DNA from: Flavobacteriaceae bacterium
GTDB lineage: Bacteria; Bacteroidota; Bacteroidia; Flavobacteriales; Flavobacteriaceae
DNA: 5,203 bases
Assembly: GCA_018623655.1 (NCBI GenBank)
Contig: JAAZVG010000112.1
Span: 1-5,203 of the forward strand
Reading direction: 5' to 3'
In this document: piece after piece, positions 1 through 4,900 of the stretch
Layout of the letters: each line of letters opens with the position of its first letter
Numbering within the stretch: position 1 is the stretch's first letter
The notes under the pieces: generated by a model
The model's input: the letters and a program-made list of their open reading frames with translations, nothing else
What the model was told of the DNA's origin: nothing
Databases searched by the model: none
Position numbers and translations under genes: made by a program

Positions 1-1
1 G

Positions 2-535
2 GATACCTCTGCTGAATTTGATTCGATTATCAACCAGTGTTTATCGCTTTTTGAAAAGAAATCCTACGATTATGGTACTGCTTGGCGTATTCTGAGATTA
101 CCTTCATTAACGGATCAAATTTTTATCAAGGCTCAACGAATCAGAAGTTTACAAAGGCTAACAGAGCGCAAAGTGCAAGAAGGTGAAGTATCAGAATTTA
201 TAGGCATTATTAATTATTGTATCATGGCGCTGATTCAAATCGATCTTGGAATCGCTGAAATTCCAGACATCGACGCGAAAAGAGCTGTAGCTCTTTATAA
301 AGATAAAGCCGATCGTTGTAAGCAATTGATGATGGATAAGAATCACGATTATGGGGAGGCTTGGAGAGAGATGCGTGTGAGTTCGCTTACCGATCTCATT
401 TTGCAAAAGTTACTTCGAGTGAAACAAATCGAAGATAAACAAGGTAAAACCTTAGTTAGTGAGGGTGTCGATGCCAATTACCAAGACATGTTAAACTACG
501 CAGTATTTGCACTTATACACTTAGAGCAGGCATGA
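2..535 (+). CDS. DUF1599 (nucleotide modification associated domain 1) protein, two-repeat form, 5' end cut by window
   Basis: The frame is open from base 2 to the TGA at 533-535 (177 residues visible). The internal ATG at 173 is not the start, because strong family similarity continues upstream of it. From the family's usual length of about 180 residues, only a few N-terminal residues should be missing. The protein is an internal duplication: visible residues about 10-83 and 104-177 each carry DYGxAW, then SLTD, then a basic helix, then a (I/L)NYxxxAL helix. DYGTAW is at residues 23-28 with SLTD at 35-38; DYGEAW is at 116-121 with SLTD at 128-131. From memory, the family is called DUF1599 or Nmad1; single-copy relatives occur in phages and are linked to nucleotide metabolism or modification. 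No biochemical role is established for the bacterial two-repeat form. No membrane segment is visible, so it is probably cytoplasmic. Its stop overlaps the next start as ATGA. Confidence 0.88.
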   Translation, partial: DTSAEFDSIINQCLSLFEKKSYDYGTAWRILRLPSLTDQIFIKAQRIRSLQRLTERKVQEGEVSEFIGIINYCIMALIQIDLGIAEIPDIDAKRAVALYKDKADRCKQLMMDKNHDYGEAWREMRVSSLTDLILQKLLRVKQIEDKQGKTLVSEGVDANYQDMLNYAVFALIHLEQA

Positions 536-1620
536 AATTCTTAGTATCGGTCATGCGGGTTTTTGTAGGGTTCTTGTTCATTATCTCGGGACTCATCAAA
601 CTTAATGATCCGCTTGGTTTTTCATTTAAACTTGACGAATATTTTAGTCCAGCGGTATTTAATTTAGAATTTCTTTCGGCTATTTCGCTTCAATTAGCCC
701 TATTTGTTGTGATTTTAGAGGTGCTACTTGGCGTAGCTCTTTTATTGGGAATTTGGAGACGATTAGTAGTTTTTAATCTTCTCGGGCTAATTACATTTTT
801 TACTTTTTTAACCTTCTATTCGGCATTCTACAACAAAGTAACTGATTGTGGCTGCTTTGGAGATGCGATTAAACTCACTCCATGGGAATCCTTTACCAAA
901 GATGTCATCTTACTTGTCGCTATTTTGATTCTTTACTGGGGCTATAAGCATATTAATTACCTAGTGTCACACCGTTGGGCTGTTCGTCTTATGAGTCTTT
1001 GTTTTATTGGGTCTGTGTTCTTAGGATATTGGGTACTGAATCATCTTCCGTTAGTAGATTTTCGTCCCTATAAAATTGGGGTTTCAATTTCTGAACAAAT
1101 GGAGATTCCTGAGGATGCCCCCGCAGAAGAATACCGATATATTTGGACATTTGAGCGAGACGGAACCCTCTTTGAAGAAATTACCTCAGGCAGTTTTCCG
1201 ACTATTTCTGATGCTAATTTTACCGGTAGTGTGAAAACAGAACTTGTTCAAGCCGCTTTTGAGCCTCCGATTCACGATTTCACGATGATGTTAGATGGAG
1301 AAGACTACACTTCGAGCTTATTGAACGAGGAAAAGGCAATCCTAATTACTTCTTATGATTTTGAATCAGCCTCATTGAACGATTTCGATAAGGTGGTTGA
1401 TTTCGCTGAAAAAAAATTCGCCAACGGATATGCAATCTACGGTATGACCGCCGCTTCGGATGTAAGTGTAGCTAAATTTTATGAAGAATATGGTTCGGTT
1501 ATTCGCTGGTATCAATGTGATCAAACTACGGTAAAAACGATTGTTCGATCAAACCCTGGTGTTCTTTGGCTTAACCAAGGGGTGATCACCGATAAAAAAC
1601 ATATAAACGACATTTATTAA
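532..1620 (+). CDS. BT_3928-family membrane protein: DoxX/MauE-like membrane domain fused to a thioredoxin-like domain
   Basis: This 362-residue protein has about five hydrophobic helices, near residues 5-23, 48-74, 77-100, 122-138 and 149-170. A DCGCFGD motif (105-111) lies between helices 3 and 4; similar Cys-Gly-Cys motifs occur in DoxX/MauE-type membrane proteins, some linked to thiol redox chemistry. After helix 5 comes LPLVDFRPYKIG (172-183), characteristic of the BT_3928 family. The C-terminal part, about 249-362, looks like a thioredoxin-type fold: beta strand AILITSYDF (269-277), a helix, and SNPGVLWL (340-347) at the cis-proline position. It has no CxxC, so redox catalysis by that domain is doubtful. 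Location is the inner membrane; which side the soluble domain faces was not determined. The physiological role is unknown. The start is fixed by the ATGA overlap with the upstream gene. From memory, this family often sits next to tpiA in Bacteroidota. Confidence 0.9.
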   Translation: MKFLVSVMRVFVGFLFIISGLIKLNDPLGFSFKLDEYFSPAVFNLEFLSAISLQLALFVVILEVLLGVALLLGIWRRLVVFNLLGLITFFTFLTFYSAFYNKVTDCGCFGDAIKLTPWESFTKDVILLVAILILYWGYKHINYLVSHRWAVRLMSLCFIGSVFLGYWVLNHLPLVDFRPYKIGVSISEQMEIPEDAPAEEYRYIWTFERDGTLFEEITSGSFPTISDANFTGSVKTELVQAAFEPPIHDFTMMLDGEDYTSSLLNEEKAILITSYDFESASLNDFDKVVDFAEKKFANGYAIYGMTAASDVSVAKFYEEYGSVIRWYQCDQTTVKTIVRSNPGVLWLNQGVITDKKHINDIY

Positions 1621-1639
1621 TCATCAAATTAAAAATAAA
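1621..1639 (+). promoter_or_regulatory. A/T-rich leader of tpiA without Shine-Dalgarno sequence
   Basis: The 19-nt gap between the preceding stop and the tpiA ATG is almost pure A/T, ending AAAAATAAAATG, with no GGAGG-like element. Bacteroidota commonly use A-rich leaders instead of strong Shine-Dalgarno pairing, so this is a plausible translation initiation region. The gap is too short for a convincing separate promoter. Confidence 0.4.
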
Positions 1640-2392
1640 ATGAGAACGCCAATTGTAGCAGGTAACTGGAAAATGAATAAGGATTTGAGCGAAACTAAGT
1701 CGCTTTTATCAGAATTAGTTTCGGCTGATGTGCCTTCAAATGTTGAGATAGTAGTAGCACCTTCATTCGTTGTATTAGAAAGTGCTGTAAATGCTACCTC
1801 TAATTCTACGATTGCCGTTGCTGCTCAAAATGTAAATGCTGCTGCAAATGGTGCTTTTACCGGAGAAACTTCTCTCAATATGTTAGGTTCGATCGGGGTG
1901 AATCTTGTTATTTTGGGCCACTCAGAGCGTCGCGATATTTATGGTGAGACGGACGAGATTATCAATAAAAAGGTAATTCAATCAATTGAGGTAGGTTTTC
2001 GTGTCATCTTTTGTTTTGGCGAACAGCTTTCAGAACGAAAAGAAGGATCCCATTTTAATGTGGTTTCAGAGCAATTGAGCTTGGGACTTAAAGGGGTGAC
2101 TGATCAACAGATGGATCAGATAGTATTGGCTTACGAGCCTGTTTGGGCGATCGGCACTGGAGAAACTGCTACGCCAGAACAAGCTCAAGAAATGCATTCG
2201 CATATTCGATCTTTTCTTAGTGATGCCTACTCAACCGAGGTTGCATCAAAAGTTAGAATTCTTTACGGGGGTAGTGTAAAACCAGGAAATGCAAAAGATC
2301 TTTTTGCTAATCCAGATATTGATGGAGGCCTTATTGGTGGTGCTTCATTAGTTGCTTCAGATTTTCTTGCGATTGTTGCTGCAGCAGAATAA
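1640..2392 (+). CDS. tpiA: Triose-phosphate isomerase
   Basis: TpiA interconverts dihydroxyacetone phosphate and D-glyceraldehyde 3-phosphate in glycolysis and gluconeogenesis, in the cytoplasm and normally as a homodimer. At 250 residues it has the normal family length, and all hallmarks are visible. AGNWKMN (7-13) carries Asn9 and the substrate-binding Lys11. ILGHSERR (91-98) carries the electrophile His94. LAYEPVWAIGTG (163-174) carries the catalytic base Glu166 and the mobile loop 6. YGGSV (209-213) and the GLIGGASL segment (230-237) form the phosphate-binding loops. The ATG is followed at once by the first beta strand, which supports this start. The stop TAA overlaps the prmA start by one base (TAATG), suggesting translational coupling. 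Nothing in the sequence looks degenerate. Confidence 0.98.
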   Translation: MRTPIVAGNWKMNKDLSETKSLLSELVSADVPSNVEIVVAPSFVVLESAVNATSNSTIAVAAQNVNAAANGAFTGETSLNMLGSIGVNLVILGHSERRDIYGETDEIINKKVIQSIEVGFRVIFCFGEQLSERKEGSHFNVVSEQLSLGLKGVTDQQMDQIVLAYEPVWAIGTGETATPEQAQEMHSHIRSFLSDAYSTEVASKVRILYGGSVKPGNAKDLFANPDIDGGLIGGASLVASDFLAIVAAAE

Positions 2393-3246
2393 TGAGTGTT
2401 GATCCTGTCTATTTCGAGCTCACTTTTACGGTTAAGCCACTAGTGCCTACTCGAGATGTATTGGTAGACGAGCTTTCAGCGTTACCTTTTGACACCTTTT
2501 TAGAAACTGAAGATGGAGTCAAAGCGTATGTAGATCAATCGCTTTTTAATGCCTCTGAGCTGAGTGCTATCGATCATTTTCCCTACACCAGTGGTATTGC
2601 AGAATCTATCGAGTGGACCATAAGTGAAATTCAACAGGAAAATTGGAACGCCAATTGGGAGTCTGATTTTAAGCCCATTGTGGTTGGTGATCGGGTATCG
2701 GTTCGAGCTTCTTTTCATAAGCGCATAGAGGCAGACTATGAATTAGTTATTGAGCCAAAGATGAGTTTTGGTACAGGTCATCATCAGACCACCTATCAAA
2801 TGTTGGACTTCCTAAGCAGGTTAGATAACCTTGAAAATAAACGTATCCTCGATATGGGATGTGGTACTAGTATTCTAGCCATACTTGCGGCGCTGAAGGG
2901 AGCAAGCTGTGATGCAATAGATATTGATTCTTGGTGTATCGAAAATAGTTTAGAAAATGCCGATAGAAATAAGGTCTCAATTTGTGCTTGGCAAGACGAT
3001 AGTTGTCAGAAGGCTGAGGGGTATTATGATTTAATACTTGCGAACATCAATCGAAACATTCTTCTCGACCAGGTGTCAGATTATGTTACTAAAATGAATG
3101 CTTCTTCTGAATTGTGGGTGAGTGGATTTTACATCGAAGACCTACTACTTCTAACAGATGCCTTCTCGGTGCATGGTCTCGAGCTTATCGAGTCTACTGA
3201 TTTAGATCGTTGGGTAGCGGCAAAATTTCGATTAATTAATGATTAA
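2392..3246 (+). CDS. prmA: Ribosomal protein L11 methyltransferase
   Basis: PrmA uses S-adenosylmethionine to methylate ribosomal protein L11 in the cytoplasm (trimethylation of lysines and the N-terminus in E. coli). The 284 residues match the family length. The N-terminal substrate-recognition part (about 1-80) is followed by the Trp-containing linker NWNANWES (84-91), and then the class I methyltransferase domain. FGTGHHQTT (126-134) precedes motif I, LDMGCGTS (153-160). The acidic DID at 177-179 ends the second strand and should bind the ribose. LANINRNIL (216-224) is the motif IV equivalent. The first ATG overlaps the tpiA stop by one base. The last eight bases overlap clpS, so this gene is tightly embedded in the operon. 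L11 methylation is usually non-essential, so the conserved operon position may reflect gene order rather than shared function. Confidence 0.96.
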   Translation: MSVDPVYFELTFTVKPLVPTRDVLVDELSALPFDTFLETEDGVKAYVDQSLFNASELSAIDHFPYTSGIAESIEWTISEIQQENWNANWESDFKPIVVGDRVSVRASFHKRIEADYELVIEPKMSFGTGHHQTTYQMLDFLSRLDNLENKRILDMGCGTSILAILAALKGASCDAIDIDSWCIENSLENADRNKVSICAWQDDSCQKAEGYYDLILANINRNILLDQVSDYVTKMNASSELWVSGFYIEDLLLLTDAFSVHGLELIESTDLDRWVAAKFRLIND

Positions 3247-3535
3247 ATCCTTTCGACTTAGCCAAACCGAGGAACAAACGTCGGTAGATGCAGAAACCTT
3301 AGAAGCTAAGGGCTATGAAATTGTACTGCACAATGACGATTACAATACCTTTGATCATGTAATCGCAATGCTAGTGCGTTATTGTGAGCACACCGAAGAA
3401 CAAGCCCATCAATGTGCACTTATCGTTCATTTCAAAGGAAAGTGTTCTGTAAAGAAAGGGGATTATGACGATTTAAGACCGAGATGTGAAGCGCTTCTAC
3501 AGGCGGGTTTGACCGCCACTATTGAAGAGTTCTAA
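3239..3535 (+). CDS. clpS: ATP-dependent Clp protease adaptor ClpS
   Basis: ClpS is the N-recognin of bacteria. It binds destabilising N-terminal residues of proteins and hands them to the ClpA unfoldase for degradation by ClpP. The 98-residue protein has a short flexible N-terminal tail (about 1-24), then the ClpS core. HNDDYNTFDHV (31-41) contains Asn32, Asp33 and Asp34, equivalent to the E. coli residues that grip the alpha-amino group. His64 in VHFKGK (63-68) is the second pocket residue. The position of the E. coli gatekeeper Met40 appears to be Phe38 here, a substitution I recall as usual in Bacteroidota. The ATG lies inside the end of prmA (8-nt overlap), implying coupled translation. 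It is the last gene of the operon; its final codons overlap the convergent gene and contain a small GC hairpin. Confidence 0.95.
   Translation: MIKSFRLSQTEEQTSVDAETLEAKGYEIVLHNDDYNTFDHVIAMLVRYCEHTEEQAHQCALIVHFKGKCSVKKGDYDDLRPRCEALLQAGLTATIEEF
3502..3517. terminator. GC hairpin at the clpS 3' end, possible weak terminator
   Basis: GGCGG (3502-3506) and CCGCC (3513-3517) form a perfect five-pair all-GC stem with a six-base loop inside the last codons of clpS. No T-run follows on either strand, so it is not a canonical intrinsic terminator. It lies where transcripts from both convergent genes must end, and no other hairpin was seen there. Its role as a terminator is an inference and could easily be chance. 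Confidence 0.2.
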
Positions 3536-4068
3536 AACTTAAATAGCTTGCCTAAACGATAGAATTTTTTATCTGTTCGGATGCTATTATTGATAATATA
3601 TCCGCGTACCTCAATCAGCTTGATATAAAGTGTAGTTCCTTTTGTAATAATTCGTTTAAAACTGTCTGCTGCGATTAGATTTTCTCCGTTTCTTTCAATT
3701 ATTTGAAGACTGTTCTTGTTTCTATCCTCTTGGGTTGGGGAATATCGCATCGAAAAGGTTTTACTTCCAGAATGTCCACCAAAAGTATATTCTCCAATAA
3801 TTTCATAAACGACCTCTAATTTATGCTCGTTACAGTTTAGGCAGTCCAAATATTTTGGAACGTATTTGAAGCGCTTTTCTGCCTCCTGTAGAACATTTTC
3901 TATCCCAGAAACCTTTATGGTAGTTTCAGAATTATTCTGATAGATACTTAGCTTAAGCTCTTTTAAAGGATCAGCTGATTTGGTGTTTTTTCCTGTAAAA
4001 CTTTGACCAGTAGCTTGGGATGCAAAGGAAAAAGCCATTATTAGTGCAATTGTGCTTATGAATTTCAT
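3532..4068 (-). CDS. Exported protein of unknown function (signal peptide, CxxC)
   Basis: I do not recognise this 178-residue protein. Residues 1-21 form a typical Sec signal peptide: a Lys at position 2, a hydrophobic core IALIMAFSFA, then SQATG, with cleavage probably near residues 19-22. There is no lipobox Cys, so the mature protein should be periplasmic or secreted. The mature part is polar and lysine-rich with alternating strand-like segments. It has a DCLNC motif (Cys76 and Cys79) that could be a disulfide or metal site, and a glycine/serine patch GGHSGS (97-102). The tail GTTLYIKLIEVRG (144-156) faintly recalls the beta-rich repeats of GldM C-terminal domains, but this is too weak to assign. 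It is convergent with clpS and the two coding ends overlap by 4 bases. It is divergent from the small-gene cluster, so its promoter should lie in about 4069-4219. Confidence 0.75.
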   Translation of the reverse strand: MKFISTIALIMAFSFASQATGQSFTGKNTKSADPLKELKLSIYQNNSETTIKVSGIENVLQEAEKRFKYVPKYLDCLNCNEHKLEVVYEIIGEYTFGGHSGSKTFSMRYSPTQEDRNKNSLQIIERNGENLIAADSFKRIITKGTTLYIKLIEVRGYIINNSIRTDKKFYRLGKLFKF

Positions 4069-4080
4069 TATTGAAAATTA

Positions 4081-4182
4081 GTGAATATATCTATCGTGTT
4101 CGAGCAAAAACCAATCTCTATGTTTGCCATTACACTGCTCATTTTCATATTAGCAACAACAGCTACGTTCATACTTGCTTAA
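4081..4182 (+). CDS. Doubtful 33-residue single-helix membrane peptide
   Basis: An open frame from GTG 4081 (or ATG 4120) to TAA 4180-4182 encodes a short polar start followed by an almost continuous hydrophobic stretch (about residues 14-33) rich in Ile, Leu, Phe, Ala and Thr. That is one membrane helix with essentially no tail. It lies only 12 bases from the start of the divergent exported-protein gene, in the space where that gene's promoter is expected. A frame this short can arise by chance in A/T-rich DNA. No ribosome-binding signal decides between the two starts. It is listed because it precedes three better small genes on the same strand. Confidence 0.22.
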   Translation: MNISIVFEQKPISMFAITLLIFILATTATFILA

Positions 4183-4219
4183 TATTTAGTACTTTAGAAG
4201 AAACCTTTTACCCATATTA

Positions 4220-4384
4220 ATGGATGAATATTCGTTCACAAAAAAGGGAATGGATCGACTCATTCCTTTTCGTTTCAAGATTAACTACTGGCTGCTGAAG
4301 AAATTGGGCTTATTTGGTTTCGCATTTTTATCTTTTTTATGGGGAGTAGTTTGTACGCTGATTGTGCTCGAGAATATATATTAG
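4220..4384 (+). CDS. Small single-pass membrane protein, 54 residues
   Basis: ATG 4220 to TAG 4382-4384 is bounded upstream by an in-frame stop at 4187-4189. The product has a polar, basic N-terminal part (1-28, with Lys8, Lys9, Arg13, Arg18, Lys20, Lys27 and Lys28). One hydrophobic helix follows (about 29-50), then a short acidic end, ENIY. The positive-inside rule would place the N-terminus in the cytoplasm. A second ATG at 4250 would give a 44-residue version with the same helix. The helix region resembles that of the next small gene (shared pattern FxxFLxGVxxTxxxxE), which supports it being coding. The function is unknown and I recognise no family. An imperfect inverted repeat lies inside its first third. 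Confidence 0.5.
   Translation: MDEYSFTKKGMDRLIPFRFKINYWLLKKLGLFGFAFLSFLWGVVCTLIVLENIY
4242..4270. repeat. Imperfect inverted repeat, terminator-like
   Basis: AAAAGGGAATG (4242-4252) and CATTCCTTTT (4261-4270) pair over ten bases with one bulged G, around an eight-base loop. With an A-run on one side and a T-run on the other it resembles a bidirectional A/T-flanked hairpin. It falls inside the 54-residue reading frame, about 20 bases after its start. It might affect expression of that frame, or terminate transcripts, or mean nothing. Confidence 0.3.
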
Positions 4385-4435
4385 ATATTTTGAGCTTTTT
4401 ATAGAATCAGGACTTAGAAATTTAGATTATTTATT

Positions 4436-4555
4436 ATGAAAGCATTTTTAGAATGGAGAAGGAATTTTATGGTTTCAAATCCCAATCTCTCTGGTTTTAT
4501 TGCCTTTTTAAAGGGTGTGATTCTAACAATTCTTTACTACGAATATTTTAAATGA
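4436..4555 (+). CDS. Small single-pass membrane protein, 39 residues
   Basis: ATG 4436 to TGA 4553-4555 is bounded upstream by an in-frame TAG at 4415-4417. The sequence opens with a basic amphipathic segment (EWRRN, residues 6-10), then SNPNLSG (14-20), then a hydrophobic helix at about 21-35 and a charged YYEYFK end. Its helix aligns without gaps to that of the 54-residue upstream protein. Identities fall at two Phe, Leu, Gly, Val, Thr and Glu, with several Ile/Leu/Val exchanges, so the two may be diverged paralogues. The stop overlaps the start of the next gene as ATGA. This is the same coupling used in the main operon and is good evidence that both short frames are translated. It is probably an inner-membrane protein of unknown function. 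Confidence 0.5.
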   Translation: MKAFLEWRRNFMVSNPNLSGFIAFLKGVILTILYYEYFK

Positions 4556-4668
4556 GACATCTTCTTATCTTATCTCTTTTTTTGATTGCTTCATGTGTTA
4601 AGGATGATAAATGTTATGATCTTGTAGCGGGTCAAACATACGAAGTACCTTGTGAATCTCAAGAATAG
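4552..4668 (+). CDS. Micro-lipoprotein, 38 residues, possible surface export signal
   Basis: ATG 4552 to TAG 4666-4668. Residues 1-14 are a compact type II signal peptide (MRHLLILSLFLIAS) and Cys15 is the lipidation site. Lipobox residues Leu11-Ile12-Ala13-Ser14 precede the Cys. The predicted mature peptide has only 24 residues and contains two further Cys (21 and 34) that could pair. Directly after the lipidated Cys comes VKDDK; a Lys followed by two acidic residues near this position matches the surface lipoprotein export signal described in Capnocytophaga and other Bacteroidota. The product may therefore sit on the outer face of the outer membrane. The gene starts inside the stop of the 39-residue gene (ATGA), so the two are probably co-translated. 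Function is unknown; it is too short for a domain call. The clear lipobox makes it more credible than its length suggests. Confidence 0.58.
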   Translation: MRHLLILSLFLIASCVKDDKCYDLVAGQTYEVPCESQE

Positions 4669-4691
4669 TTCGCCTTATGAATAAATGAAGT

Positions 4692-4880
4692 TTGATCGCA
4701 GTCTCCTTAATCTGCTGGGGTAATATTGGATTATTTTACTTGTTCTATTTAATAAAATTTGAACCGGTATTAATCGGGGTGTTCAGAGAGCTTACCCTGA
4801 TTCCTTCATTTGTCGGAGGAGCAATTTGTTTAATTCTTTTTATATATACCTTGTTTAAAGAACGATTTGGAAAAGTTTAA
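4692..4880 (+). CDS. Two-helix membrane protein with uncertain or damaged 5' end
   Basis: The open frame from TTG 4692 to TAA 4878-4880 encodes about 62 residues. A hydrophobic helix (about 2-21) is followed by a loop KFEPVLIGVFRELTLIP (22-38), a second helix (about 39-55) and a basic end KERFGKV, so both termini are probably cytoplasmic. The body looks coding, but the start is doubtful because TTG with no ribosome-binding signal is weak. ATG 4677 is in the same frame but is stopped by TGA 4686-4688 after three codons. ATG 4685 reads MKFDRSLLNLLG in another frame, and would join this body if one G were lost from the G4 run at 4717-4720. The gene may be intact with a TTG start, recently inactivated, or affected by a sequencing error. 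I recognise no family. Confidence 0.45.
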   Translation: MIAVSLICWGNIGLFYLFYLIKFEPVLIGVFRELTLIPSFVGGAICLILFIYTLFKERFGKV

Positions 4881-4900
4881 AATTGTTTTGGTTGGACATA

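Noticed and set aside
191..406. Minus-strand 71-codon open frame
   Set aside because: It is antisense to the well-supported DUF1599 gene, with low-complexity hydrophobic content and no context; a shadow frame.
173..535. DUF1599 gene starting at ATG 173
   Set aside because: The first conserved repeat (DYGTAW and SLTD) lies upstream in the same open frame, so 173 is an internal Met.
2500..2718. Minus-strand 72-codon open frame
   Set aside because: It lies entirely within prmA, whose family motifs are clear; a shadow frame.
4175..4197. Bacteroidota-type promoter (TTG and TAnnTTTG) before the 54-residue gene
   Set aside because: A near match TACTTTAG exists, but its distance to the TTG is only 12 bases and the match is imperfect; not supportable. 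Similar weak matches upstream of the minus-strand gene were also dropped.
4686..4688. TGA read as tryptophan (alternative genetic code)
   Set aside because: TGA serves as a true stop at the ATGA overlaps 533-535 and 4553-4555, and Trp is encoded by TGG throughout, so the standard code holds.
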